A stretch of 64,000 nucleotides of DNA from Catenuloplanes indicus (GTDB taxonomy: Bacteria; Actinomycetota; Actinomycetes; Mycobacteriales; Micromonosporaceae), in assembly GCF_030813715.1 (NCBI RefSeq), contig NZ_JAUSUZ010000001.1:1736001-1800000 (forward strand). Direction: 5' to 3'. Position 1 is the stretch's first letter. The number at the start of each line of letters is the position of its first letter. This document shows positions 53,243 through 62,209 of the stretch, one piece after another. A model generated the notes under the pieces. It was given only the letters and a program-made list of their open reading frames with translations, had not been told where the DNA came from and made no database searches. The position numbers were made by a program, and so were the translations under genes.

Positions 53243-55132
53243 CTACGACATCCGGACGACGCTCTTGTAGTCCCCGACGACGACGTTGCGGAGCGGGACG
53301 GCGGTGATCGTGTACTTGCCGGCGACCAGCCCTTCTATCGGCACCACGATCGACGAGTCGCCGGGCCGCACGGTCACCGCATGGGAGGTGCGGGTGGCGT
53401 TCGGCCCCGAGGCGGTCACGAACACGACGCCGACGCCCGTGCCGGCCACCCGTGCCGGGACGGTGAGCTGTCCCGCTTCCACCGAGCCGTTGGCGTCCTG
53501 CAGATCGACCCGGAGTGCGGTGGGCGTGCCCGGATCGGGGATGCCCGGCCGCCAGCCCCAGGCGTCGAGCAGCCAGAGCCGGCCGTCGGCGTTGCGGGGC
53601 ACCAGTTCCAGGGAGGTGATGCCACGGCGGTCGACCGCCGGAGTCAGCGGCACGCGCACCTCCTGCGCCCAGGCCGACTTGGTCAACTCGGTGCCGGGCA
53701 GTCCGTTCAGCTGGACCCGGCCGAGTGTCGAACGCCGTCCGGCACGATCGCTGACCGCCACGTCGAAGGTCGTGCCGATGGAATTCGGCGGCACGACGAC
53801 CCGCATCGTCAGCGCGGTCGCGCCGTCGATCACGGACGGGTGCGCCGGGCGGAGGATCACCGGACGGCCCGGGGAGGACCACGAGACGGATACGCCGAAC
53901 CGGCCCGGATCGGCGCCGGACAGCACGTGCGGGGAGTTCACGAGCCCGCACGCGCTCAGCCGGCACAGCGAGCCGTCCCCGGTCACGCTCAGATCCGCGG
54001 CCGGAATCACCAGCGGAGCCCGGGAGCCGCCGAGCGCGTGGCTGCGGGCCGGAGCCCCGGGGGCCGTACCGTCCAGGAACGGGCGCATCCGGTCGTCGCC
54101 GTCGAGGAAGAGCCGGGCCGCGGCCACGAAGGAGGCGGCCGCCGCCGCACGCTGCTCCGCCGCGGTCATGCGATGCGGCGACCCGGCCGAGCACCGCGGG
54201 TCGGTGGTGTCGGTGACATCGTCCGCCCCCGGACCGGCCGACTCGCCGGGCGTCCACTCCGAGTTGAAGAAGTTGTGGTTGGCTCCGGGCAGGAAGACCG
54301 CACTGTGCAGGGCGACTCCCGCGCCGACGTCGCGTGTCCCGTCCACGTACACCTGCGACGCGAGATCCTTGGCGTCACCGTCGCACTCGGGCAGGATGCT
54401 CAGCGACGGTACGTCGGCCACCGGGTTACGGCCGACGGCGGTGGCACCGAGCAGGATCGTCCCGCGGATCCGCCACCGCACCGGTACGGGCGCGTTGTCC
54501 AGCTCGTCCGGCGGGGCCACGATGCTGTCCATGGCGGCACGGTTGGCGGCGTCCCCGCCTCGGGAGTGACCGATCAGCAGGACCCGGGAGAGGTCGGCCG
54601 GCGGCGCGGCACGGACCGCCTCGGGCGACTGGTCGCGACCCGCGCCCGACCAGTCGGCCCACCGGGACAGGTGCAGTCTGATCAGGGCGGCACGGGTTCG
54701 CTCGTCGACGAGGAGGTCGATGGCCTGGTTGGTCACGCCGTTGGCGGACAGCGACACGGTGACGTAACCCCACGACGCCAGCTGCTGCGCAATGGCCTCG
54801 TACCCGCGGTAGCTCATCAGCTCCGAGGAGCCTTCGGGGCACGGCCACAGCTGAAGCACGCTGCCGTCGCCGTAGCACGTAGGGAAGAAGCCGTGCACGA
54901 GCACGACCAGCGGGGCCGGCCCGGTGACCCCGCGCGGGGCGACCACCTTCGCGCGCATCTCCACCGGCTCGTCCAGTTCCGGCAGCACGACCGGCGGCAG
55001 GTCGTATTCACCCGCGACCGTCGCATAGGGGCCCGGCACGGCCGGGTCGGGACCGGAAGAGGAGGCTTGCGAGGGCACGGCTGTCAGCACCCCGGCGCAC
55101 AACCCCGCGACGATCGCCTTGACGAACCGCAT
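53243..55132 (-). CDS. Secreted alpha/beta hydrolase
   Basis: A 629-aa exported hydrolase. A signal peptide (RFVKAIVAGLCAGVLTAVPS) ends near QASS. The catalytic domain has PLVVLVHGFFPTCYG (oxyanion loop), and the nucleophile Ser is in LLIGHSRGGDAAN near residue 190. HNFFNSEWTPGES near 310 probably supplies the catalytic His. The C-terminal ~250 residues are beta-rich accessory domains. It resembles extended secreted esterase/lipase-like proteins of actinomycetes. The substrate is unknown. The ATG 55132 is chosen because GAAGGG lies at a suitable distance; a GTG three codons earlier is possible. Confidence 0.85.
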   Translation of the reverse strand: MRFVKAIVAGLCAGVLTAVPSQASSSGPDPAVPGPYATVAGEYDLPPVVLPELDEPVEMRAKVVAPRGVTGPAPLVVLVHGFFPTCYGDGSVLQLWPCPEGSSELMSYRGYEAIAQQLASWGYVTVSLSANGVTNQAIDLLVDERTRAALIRLHLSRWADWSGAGRDQSPEAVRAAPPADLSRVLLIGHSRGGDAANRAAMDSIVAPPDELDNAPVPVRWRIRGTILLGATAVGRNPVADVPSLSILPECDGDAKDLASQVYVDGTRDVGAGVALHSAVFLPGANHNFFNSEWTPGESAGPGADDVTDTTDPRCSAGSPHRMTAAEQRAAAAASFVAAARLFLDGDDRMRPFLDGTAPGAPARSHALGGSRAPLVIPAADLSVTGDGSLCRLSACGLVNSPHVLSGADPGRFGVSVSWSSPGRPVILRPAHPSVIDGATALTMRVVVPPNSIGTTFDVAVSDRAGRRSTLGRVQLNGLPGTELTKSAWAQEVRVPLTPAVDRRGITSLELVPRNADGRLWLLDAWGWRPGIPDPGTPTALRVDLQDANGSVEAGQLTVPARVAGTGVGVVFVTASGPNATRTSHAVTVRPGDSSIVVPIEGLVAGKYTITAVPLRNVVVGDYKSVVRMS

Positions 55133-55214
55133 CCCGCGCACCCTTCGCTCATATGGTCCGGCATCGCACCGTCACCGCCGGGTGATCACCCTAACCACGA
55201 GCGGAGTCCGAATT

Positions 55215-55748
55215 TCAACGCTGCCGTTGCGCGACCGCTGGGCCGGCCGACGACGCTTGGACGGCGCTGCGGGCGCCTTCGACGGCGGTGATCATGCGCC
55301 GGACCACGTCGGTCACCCGGCGCAGGTCTTCGCCGTCGACATCCGCGACCGTATCGTGCATCAGCCGCCCGAGCGGGACGAAGAAGTCGGTCGCGAGCTG
55401 CATGGCCTGGGGCTGCATGACAATGGTGACTTTGCGACGGTCACGCGGGTCACGTACGCGGCGTACGTGGCCGGCGTTCTCCAGCCGGTCCACCAGCCCG
55501 CTGGTCGAGGGCGCGCCGAGGCCGAGCCTGGTCGCCAGTTCGCCCGAGGTTATCGGATGTCCGCTGCGGGTGCCCTGACTGATCCACATGATCGCGTTCA
55601 GGTCGTTGCGACCGAGGCCGTGAGCGCGGGCGAACACGTCGACGAACACGTCGCTCTCGACGGTGAACAGGCGCAACGCGTCGATGAGGTCCTCGACGAG
55701 CTCGACACGCTCGGCATGGGGAGAAGGTTGCGTCGTCACATCACACAT
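55215..55748 (-). CDS. MarR-family regulator
   Basis: A 177-aa winged-helix repressor. Family features are LGRNDLNAIMWIS, the recognition helix region ATRLGLGAPSTSGLVDRLEN, and the wing VRDPRDRRKVTIVM. ATG 55748 or GTG 55739 may be the start; I use the ATG. It is divergent from the MMPL transporter gene, and the 46-bp gap contains two palindromes. It probably represses the transporter and itself. The inducer is unknown. Confidence 0.9.
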   Translation of the reverse strand: MCDVTTQPSPHAERVELVEDLIDALRLFTVESDVFVDVFARAHGLGRNDLNAIMWISQGTRSGHPITSGELATRLGLGAPSTSGLVDRLENAGHVRRVRDPRDRRKVTIVMQPQAMQLATDFFVPLGRLMHDTVADVDGEDLRRVTDVVRRMITAVEGARSAVQASSAGPAVAQRQR

Positions 55749-55756
55749 TCTATCGT

Positions 55757-55785
55757 TTCGTTTGACGAATATTTCGGCAAACGAA
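55757..55785. promoter_or_regulatory. Double palindrome, MarR operator
   Basis: Two copies of TTCG-N5-CGAA lie at 55757-55769 and 55773-55785, with centres 16 bp apart. They also form a larger inverted repeat (TTCGTTTG with CAAACGAA). They fill the short gap between the divergent MarR and MMPL genes, so two MarR dimers on almost the same face could close both promoters. Confidence 0.75.
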
Positions 55786-55794
55786 GGATCTATC

Positions 55795-57903
55795 ATGGGT
55801 GCTCGCTGGGCAGCCGCCGTCACCAGCAGGATCGGCGCTCTGGTTATCGTCGTGGCCGCCGTCGCGCTGACCGCGCTGGTATGGCTCACATCGCCGGCCC
55901 AGCCGGCGGCCGAGCCGACCGACGGGCTACCCGCCGGCAAACAGTCGACCCGGGTGACCGAGCTGGCGGACCGTTTCCCCAGCGGCCGCACCGATGCCGC
56001 CGTCGTCGTCTACGAACGCCGCGACGCGGCACTGAGCACGGCCGACAAGGACGCGATCGCCACCGCAGCGAAGGCACTCGCCGCCCGGGCGCCGGGCGGG
56101 ATCGTGCCGCCACCGACGGTCTCCCGCGACCAACAGGCAGCCCTGCTGATCGTCCCGGTGCCCGGCGACCTCGACGACGACACGCAGGCGACCACGGTCG
56201 ACGGCATCCGCGCCACCGTGCGCGACGGACTGCCGGCCGGACTGACGGCGCAGGTCACCGGTGGCCCGGCGTTCAGCCGCGACATCGCTGCCGCATTCGA
56301 CGGCGCCGACGTCACCCTGCTGCTGACGACCGCGGGCGTCGTCGCCCTCCTGTTGCTGGTCACCTACCGCAGCCCGATTCTCTGGATCGCTCCGCTTCTG
56401 GTCATCGGCGTCGCCGACCAGGTGGTCGCCAAGCTGCTGCCCTGGATCGCTCGCCTGGTCGGCGAACGCACCGACGCCTCGGTCAGCGGTATCGTGTCCG
56501 TCCTCGTGTTCGGTGCCGGCACCGACTACGCGCTGCTACTGATCTCCCGCTACCGCGAGGAGCTACGCCGAACCCCGCATCGGCGCGTCGCCATGACCAA
56601 CGCCCTGCGGGCAGCCGCGCCGGCGATCACCGGAAGTGCCGCCACGGTGATCCTCGCCCTGCTCACCCTGCTCGCCGCGGTCCTGACCAGCAACCGTACG
56701 CTCGGCATCTCCGCCGCCCTCGGGGTCGCCGTGGCGCTGCTGTTCGGCCTGATCGTGCTCCCAGCCGTGCTGGCCTGTCTGCCGCGCGGGGTCTTCTGGC
56801 CGGTGGTGCCACAGACAGGTTCAGCCGAGCCGAGCGACACCGGCTGGTGGGCGCGCACCGCGCGCAGCGTCGGCCGGCGGCCCACCGCGGTGCTGGTGGT
56901 CGCGCTACTGATGCTGGGCGGCCTCGCCGCCGGGCTGACGACGACGAAAATCGGGCTGTCACAGACCGAGCAGTTCCGCACCACGGTCGAATCAGTCACC
57001 GCTCAGGACGCCCTCGCCCGGCATTTCCCCGCCGGTAGCTCACAACCGCTCACCGTCATCAGCACGAGCGCCACCGCCGACGTAGCCAAGGCGAGCATCG
57101 CCGCCGTGCCGGGCGTGGCGTCCGTCGGCCGGCCCGAAACCTCGGATGACGGCCGGCTCACGCAGGTCTCGGTCGAGCTGACCGCCGGGCCCGGCACCGC
57201 CGAGGCCGACCAGGCCGTACGCGACATCCGCGCCACTCTGGCCGGCATCCCTGGCGCCGAAGCCCTCGTCGGTGGCGCCTCGGCGGCCGACCTCGATCAG
57301 CGGGACGCCAACATTCGCGACGACAAGGTGATCGTGCCGCTGGTGATGGCCGTGGTGCTGCTCGTACTGATGGTGCTGCTGCGCTCGCTGCTCGCCCCGG
57401 TGCTGCTCCTGCTGACGGTGATCGTCAGCTACGCCGCCAGCCTCGGCGCGGCCACCCTCCTGCTCACCCACGGGCTCGACATGCGCGCGCTCGACGCGGG
57501 AGTGCCGCTGCTGAGCTTCCTGTTCCTGGTGGCCCTCGGCGTCGACTACAACATCTTCCTGGTCACCCGGGCCCGGGAAGAGACCGCCGCGCGCGGTGAC
57601 ACGCGTACGGCCATGGTCCACGCGCTCGGCGCGACCGGCGGCGTCATCACCTCGGCCGGCATCCTGCTCGCCGCCGTGTTCACCGTGCTCGGCGTCCTTC
57701 CCGTCATCGTGCTCACGCAGATCGGAGTCATCGTCGCCATCGGTGTCCTGCTCGACACCCTGCTGGTGCGCACGCTGGTCGTGCCCGCAATCGCCCTGCT
57801 GCTGGGCGAACGTTTCTGGTGGCCCGCACGGCCCGCCCACCGGGGGCCGGAGTCATCCGGCGAGGCCACAGAACTGCGTGATTCCGCTGCGCCTGTCGCC
57901 TGA
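55795..57903 (+). CDS. MMPL-family RND-type transporter
   Basis: A 702-aa membrane transporter. It has two repeats of an external domain plus a helix bundle. Conserved proton-relay text is GTDYALLLISRYREEL in the first half and GVDYNIFLVTRAREE in the second. ATG 55795 follows AAGGATC. MMPL proteins export lipids, polyketide-derived molecules or siderophores. Adjacent MarR control suggests a drug- or metabolite-responsive efflux role. It is somewhat short of typical mycobacterial MmpL3 but normal for actinomycete MMPL proteins. Confidence 0.92.
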   Translation: MGARWAAAVTSRIGALVIVVAAVALTALVWLTSPAQPAAEPTDGLPAGKQSTRVTELADRFPSGRTDAAVVVYERRDAALSTADKDAIATAAKALAARAPGGIVPPPTVSRDQQAALLIVPVPGDLDDDTQATTVDGIRATVRDGLPAGLTAQVTGGPAFSRDIAAAFDGADVTLLLTTAGVVALLLLVTYRSPILWIAPLLVIGVADQVVAKLLPWIARLVGERTDASVSGIVSVLVFGAGTDYALLLISRYREELRRTPHRRVAMTNALRAAAPAITGSAATVILALLTLLAAVLTSNRTLGISAALGVAVALLFGLIVLPAVLACLPRGVFWPVVPQTGSAEPSDTGWWARTARSVGRRPTAVLVVALLMLGGLAAGLTTTKIGLSQTEQFRTTVESVTAQDALARHFPAGSSQPLTVISTSATADVAKASIAAVPGVASVGRPETSDDGRLTQVSVELTAGPGTAEADQAVRDIRATLAGIPGAEALVGGASAADLDQRDANIRDDKVIVPLVMAVVLLVLMVLLRSLLAPVLLLLTVIVSYAASLGAATLLLTHGLDMRALDAGVPLLSFLFLVALGVDYNIFLVTRAREETAARGDTRTAMVHALGATGGVITSAGILLAAVFTVLGVLPVIVLTQIGVIVAIGVLLDTLLVRTLVVPAIALLLGERFWWPARPAHRGPESSGEATELRDSAAPVA

Positions 57904-58021
57904 CGTCCCGCACGATCATCACGGCGGGGTTGACCTGAAAGCCGTATCTCGCGCCTTCGATCAGGAACAGGCCGGGTGCTCAACGAGCCGTCGCTGGGTG
58001 GTTTCGGTGTGGTGGGTGGCC

Positions 58022-58453
58022 TCAGAGGCCCCGGGCATGCGGAAAGTCCGTCAAGACGTCGGACTCGCAGTCCCGGCCGGACGCGATGATGTCGTGATAG
58101 TCGTCGATCTTGGCGCGCAGCACCTCGAGGTCGCCGTGCAACTCGGCCAGGCGGCGGTGGAGTTCGCGCTCCTGCCGACGCAGCACCTCGATGCGCCGGC
58201 GGGTGTTGGCCGGCGTGCCCGGACCGAAGCTCACGAAGGTACGAATCTCGGCGACCGGCATGCCGGTGCGGCGCAAGGCCTGAACCAGCCGCACCGCCCG
58301 CACTGCCGCCGGGCCGTAGCGCCGGCGGCCGTCCGCGGTACGGCCGACCCCCGAGAGCAGGCCCTCGCGTTCGTACCAGCGCAGGGTGTGCGCGGTCAGC
58401 CCGGTGAACTCGGCGAGCTCACGAATGCCGAGCGTGTCGGTTTCCGACGGCAT
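58022..58453 (-). CDS. MerR-family regulator
   Basis: A 143-aa regulator. The N-terminal helix-turn-helix and wing are IRELAEFTGLTAHTLRWYER and the helical dimerisation tail is long (EVLRRQERELHRRLAELHGD). No metal-binding Cys cluster is seen apart from one Cys near the end, so an organic or electrophile signal is more likely than a metal. It follows the alcohol dehydrogenase by seven bases on the same transcript. The promoter of that transcript carries a MerR-type dyad with a 19-bp spacer, so it probably controls its own operon. Confidence 0.9.
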   Translation of the reverse strand: MPSETDTLGIRELAEFTGLTAHTLRWYEREGLLSGVGRTADGRRRYGPAAVRAVRLVQALRRTGMPVAEIRTFVSFGPGTPANTRRRIEVLRRQERELHRRLAELHGDLEVLRAKIDDYHDIIASGRDCESDVLTDFPHARGL

Positions 58454-58460
58454 CACGAGA

Positions 58461-59480
58461 TCATCCCAGGTCGGTGAGGTCCAGCACGAAGCGCCAGCGC
58501 ACATCGTTACGGGCAAGCCGGTCCAGCGCGGTGCCGACCTCGCGGGCCGGCACCTTCTCCACGTCGGCGGTGATCCCGTGACGGGCGGCGAACGCCAGCA
58601 TCTCACGAGTACGCGCCCGGCCTCCGCCGGCGGACGCGGTGAGCCGCTTGCGGCCGAACGCCATCGCCAGCGGCTCCGGCTCGTAGCGGTCCGGGATGCC
58701 CAGCATGCACAGCGTGCCGTCGATCCGCAGTGCCCGCAGGTACGGCGTCGGGTCGTGCTTGACCGGCACCGTGTCGAGGATGAAGTCGAACCGGCCCGCC
58801 TGCTCCGCCATCGCCTCCGGGCTGGTGGAGGGCACCACGCCGGCCGCGCCCAACTCGCGCGCGGCCTCCTCCTTGCCCGGTGACGTGGTGAACACGGTCA
58901 CGGCCGCGCCCAGCGCCGTGGCGAACTTGACCGCGAGGTGCCCGAGCCCGCCGAGTCCCACCACGCCGACGCGCTGCCCGGGCCCGACCCCCCAATGACG
59001 CAGCGGCGCGAACGTGCTGATGCCCGCGCACATCAGCGGGGCCGCGCCCGCCGGGTCGAGACCGGCCGGCAGCGGATACGCGAAGGACGCCCGGAGCACG
59101 TACTCCCTGGCGTATCCGCCGTGCGTGCCGCCGCCGTAGGTCTCGGCCGGGTATTCGGCGCAGAAGACCTCCTCGCCGGCGCGGCAGGCCGCGCACACGC
59201 CGCAACTGTCCACGATGCCGCCGACCGCGACCGGATCGCCCACCCGGAACGCGGTCACGTCGGTGCCGACGGCGGCGACCTCGCCCACGAACTCGTGCCC
59301 GGGCACCAGCGGCGGCGCCCCCTCGGCCAGCCCTTGCGCCGCGTGCAGGTCCGTGTGGCAGACTCCGCACCAGGTGACCCGGACCGCGATGTCGTCCGGG
59401 CGCAGGTCGCGACGCCCGAAGGTGAACGGCGCCCACACGCCACCGGGGCTGAGCAGCGCCATTCCAGTCGTTTCACGCAT
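58461..59480 (-). CDS. Zinc-dependent alcohol dehydrogenase
   Basis: A 339-aa medium-chain dehydrogenase. Catalytic zinc ligands are in TWCGVCHTDLH and GHEFVGE. The structural zinc site is CGVCAACRAGEEVFC (C-x2-C-x2-C-x7-C). The nucleotide loop is VGLGGLGHLAVKFA. It resembles the YahK/AdhC group, which reduces aldehydes with NADPH. The start is ATG 59480; an internal ATG at 59462 is an alternative. The MerR partner and promoter layout suggest induction by an aldehyde or electrophile. Confidence 0.92.
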   Translation of the reverse strand: MRETTGMALLSPGGVWAPFTFGRRDLRPDDIAVRVTWCGVCHTDLHAAQGLAEGAPPLVPGHEFVGEVAAVGTDVTAFRVGDPVAVGGIVDSCGVCAACRAGEEVFCAEYPAETYGGGTHGGYAREYVLRASFAYPLPAGLDPAGAAPLMCAGISTFAPLRHWGVGPGQRVGVVGLGGLGHLAVKFATALGAAVTVFTTSPGKEEAARELGAAGVVPSTSPEAMAEQAGRFDFILDTVPVKHDPTPYLRALRIDGTLCMLGIPDRYEPEPLAMAFGRKRLTASAGGGRARTREMLAFAARHGITADVEKVPAREVGTALDRLARNDVRWRFVLDLTDLG

Positions 59481-59787
59481 GAATCGCACGCTATCCGTTA
59501 GAGCGCACTCGAACGCAACCGCGCTACGTCCAGCGCTGGCCCCCGCACCTCGGTGCTCCAGATCGTCGTCGCGGTTCTGCCGGGACACCGTCGGCCGGAC
59601 CTGGCGGGGCCAGCACCGGCCGTGCGATGACGCCGGACATGGCGCCGGCCAGGACGCGCTCGGTCTCGGCGTCGAGGTGGGAGACCGGCTCCTCGAGTAC
59701 GATCCGCTGACGCTTGCCGCCGGAGAGCCAGGCGCCGCGCTCCCCGGTCCCGCGATGACGGCGTCGGCACGCGGCACCGCGCCCATG
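59481..59787 (-). pseudogene. Gap with an ABC-ATPase remnant (CydC-like)
   Basis: On the minus strand at about 59750-59615 the text reads ERGAWLSGGKRQRI then VLEEPVSHLDAETERVLAGA. These are the ABC signature and the D-loop of an exporter ATPase, but the ~20 residues between them, including Walker B, are missing. The result is an internal deletion of a CydC/CydD-type ATPase gene. No Walker A or membrane domain is present. The gap therefore holds a broken gene, plus the promoter listed above at its lower end. Confidence 0.6.
59488..59518 (-). promoter_or_regulatory. MerR-type promoter and operator of the dehydrogenase operon
   Basis: Read on the minus strand, -35 TTGCGT (59518-59513) and -10 TAGCGT (59493-59488) are 19 bp apart, the over-long spacer that is the hallmark of MerR-activated promoters. 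The spacer region contains the dyad GTTCGAG-TGCG-CTCTAAC (59514-59497), seven bases per arm with one mismatch. This strongly fits activation by the MerR protein at 58022. Confidence 0.75.
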
Positions 59788-60984
59788 TCAGGCCACCAGG
59801 AACGTACCGGCCATGAAGACGGCGAGGAACACGGCCTGCAGGGCGGTACCGGTCACCAGCACGGTGCGGTCGACCGTCTGATCCGCGCCCATCCGCGCCA
59901 GGACGAGGAAGATCGCCACCGCCTCCATGACGTAGCGCGCCGACGACTGCATCGCCCGGCCCCCGACCTCGGTCGACGTCAGCATGACGAGTGTGATGCC
60001 GGCCTGCACCACCAGGTATGCCTGGTCGCGCCGGAACCGGAACGGTCCTCGCACGGACAGGATCAGCAGGATCACCGCGAGCAGGACGGTGCCGGCCTCC
60101 AGCACCGCGCCCAGGGTGACCGGGTCGAGGGGCCCGTGCCCGGCGATCTGCCCGACCGATGTGAGCCACGCCCCGCCCGGCAGGGTGTAGCGGCGGCCCC
60201 ACTGGTCCTGGGCGATGCTGAACTGCAGCGGATCGCCCAGCTCGATCAGGCAGTAGACGCTGTACGCGGCCACCCCGAGCGGCACCATGGCCAGCGACAG
60301 CACGTCGAGCCGGATCGCGCGTGGCCGCCAGCCGATCTGCCGCAGGTACTCGACGGCCAGCGGGAGGATCAGCAGCAGGCCGAACAGCCGGGTGGCCGAG
60401 GACAGCGCGCCCAGCGTTCCGGCCAGCCACCAGTGCCCGCGCCGGCCCGCGTAGAGGGCTCCGATCGCCAGCAGCATGAACAACGACTCGTTGTAGCCCA
60501 GGGACAGGAAGAAGCCCATCGGGAAGAAGGCCAGGTACCAGGCGGCGCGCTGCGCGACCCGCGGCCCGAACTCGTGGTCGGCCAGCCGGTGCAGCATGAC
60601 CAGGGCGCCGTACGCGGCGGTGTTCGCCACCACCAGGGCGCTGATCACGGCGTCTCCCGGCAGCACCGGGTCGAGGACGCGGATCAGGATGGGGTAGAGC
60701 GGGAAGAACGCCGGGAAGCCCGGCCCGAGGTGGTAGCCGTGCTGGGCGATCGCGACGTAGTGGCCGGCATCCCAGCGGTTCCAGTCCAGCAGGATCGACG
60801 ACAGTGCCGGGGCCGGGGTGCCGGCCCGGTAGGTCAGCCACGCCAGCGCGCTCACCGGGAGGCGGACGGCGACCGCGGCGGACCACACCGCGAACGCGGT
60901 CAGCAGCGCCGTGCGCCACGGCCGGTGGACCGGCGTGACGGACTCGGACGGTGCGGCGAGTTCCTCGGTGATCGTCGCGGTCAC
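59788..60984 (-). CDS. PIG-V-like mannosyltransferase (GT-C type)
   Basis: A 398-aa polytopic membrane protein with about ten helices. Features are an early acidic external motif (NRWDAGHYVAIAQHGYHLG), the conserved PAFFPLYPILIRV, and SATRLFGLLLILPLAVEY. It resembles PIG-V/GPI mannosyltransferase II-like proteins that use polyprenyl-phosphate-mannose. The start is GTG 60984, overlapping the stop of the glycosyltransferase gene (GTGA). The preceding gene could make the donor lipid. Together they probably mannosylate a cell-surface molecule. Confidence 0.82.
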   Translation of the reverse strand: MTATITEELAAPSESVTPVHRPWRTALLTAFAVWSAAVAVRLPVSALAWLTYRAGTPAPALSSILLDWNRWDAGHYVAIAQHGYHLGPGFPAFFPLYPILIRVLDPVLPGDAVISALVVANTAAYGALVMLHRLADHEFGPRVAQRAAWYLAFFPMGFFLSLGYNESLFMLLAIGALYAGRRGHWWLAGTLGALSSATRLFGLLLILPLAVEYLRQIGWRPRAIRLDVLSLAMVPLGVAAYSVYCLIELGDPLQFSIAQDQWGRRYTLPGGAWLTSVGQIAGHGPLDPVTLGAVLEAGTVLLAVILLILSVRGPFRFRRDQAYLVVQAGITLVMLTSTEVGGRAMQSSARYVMEAVAIFLVLARMGADQTVDRTVLVTGTALQAVFLAVFMAGTFLVA

Positions 60985-61970
60985 GACGGCACCCGGACCG
61001 GCCGGCGGCTGCTCGGGGCGGCGGAGTCGAAGGTCACGACGTACGCCGGGCGGTTCTGCATCGATGTGAACACGCGCGCCACGTACTCGCCGAGCAGCCC
61101 GAGGCACAACAGTTGCAGCGCGCCGAGGAACACCAGCGCCACGAACATCGACGTCCAGCCCGGCACGACATTCCCCCACAGGTAGGCGGCCAGGACCGCC
61201 CCGCCCATGACGAAGCAGAGCGCGATGCCCACGCAGCCCAGCCAGGTCGCGACCCGCAGTGGCGCGGCCGAGAACCCGGTGATGCTGTCGAACGCCAGCC
61301 GGACCATCTTGGCCAGCGGATACTTGGACCGGCCGGCGGCGCGCTCCGCACGGGCGTACGGCACCTCGCCGCTCGGCAGGCCCAGCCACGGAACGAGCAG
61401 CCGGTAGACCGGCCGGTCCTCCGGCAGGTCCAGCAGGGCGTTCACGGCGTTGCGGCTGAGCATCCGGAAGTCACCGGCGTTGTGCGGCACGGCGGTGCCG
61501 GTCAGCCGCCGCATCAGCCGGTAGTACGACTCGGCGGTCCAGCGCTTGAACAGGCTGTCGGTGCCGCGATCGGCGCGTACGCCGTAGACGACGTCGAGCC
61601 CTCCACCCTCGGCCGCGGCGAGCATCCGGGCGATGACCTCGGGCGGGTCCTGCAGGTCGACGTCGATGCTCACCACGTACTCACCGCGTGCCCGGTGCAG
61701 GCCGGCGGTGAGGGCGTTCTGATGCCCGGCGTTGCGGCGCAGCCGGACGATCCGCAGCTGCGGCCACCTGCGGCGCATCGTCTCCAGCACCACCGGTGTC
61801 GCGTCCCGGCTGCCGTCGTCGACGGCCACCACCTCGTACGTCACGAGCAGCCCGTCGAGCACCGGGCGTAGCCGCTCGGCGAACAGCGGCAGCACGTCCT
61901 CCTCGTTGAATACGGGGACCACCACTGACAGTCTCGGGTACATCCCGCCGTATCCCTCGTCGATCGTCAC
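60981..61970 (-). CDS. Polyprenyl-phosphate glycosyltransferase (DPM1/GtrB type)
   Basis: A 329-aa family 2 glycosyltransferase. The catalytic domain has SVVVPVFNEEDVL, VVAVDDGSRDATP and the metal motif SIDVDLQDPPEV. Two C-terminal helices (ALCFVMGGAVLAAYLWG, then FVALVFLGALQLLCLGLLGE) anchor it, as in GtrB and bacterial Dpm proteins. It transfers a sugar, probably mannose or glucose, from a nucleotide to a polyprenyl phosphate. The next gene is a GT-C enzyme that would use such a donor. Confidence 0.88.
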   Translation of the reverse strand: MTIDEGYGGMYPRLSVVVPVFNEEDVLPLFAERLRPVLDGLLVTYEVVAVDDGSRDATPVVLETMRRRWPQLRIVRLRRNAGHQNALTAGLHRARGEYVVSIDVDLQDPPEVIARMLAAAEGGGLDVVYGVRADRGTDSLFKRWTAESYYRLMRRLTGTAVPHNAGDFRMLSRNAVNALLDLPEDRPVYRLLVPWLGLPSGEVPYARAERAAGRSKYPLAKMVRLAFDSITGFSAAPLRVATWLGCVGIALCFVMGGAVLAAYLWGNVVPGWTSMFVALVFLGALQLLCLGLLGEYVARVFTSMQNRPAYVVTFDSAAPSSRRPVRVPS

Positions 61971-62209
61971 CGGGACAGAGTGTCGAAGCCCTCATAAGCG
62001 CCGGATAAGCATGGCCGGTGAACCGGCTCGGGCCGGTGGGACGTCCGGAGATCGTCGTGCCCCGGCCGTAGAGCAGCCGACACCGTGGCCGCACACTTGT
62101 CGTAGCCGCCCGTGTCACTCTCGCAGCCGAGCGGAATAGATGTTCTTGGACACCGATCTGCCATACAGCCGCCCGCCTCGTTACTGCTCGCCGAACTAGC
62201 ATCCCGGTC

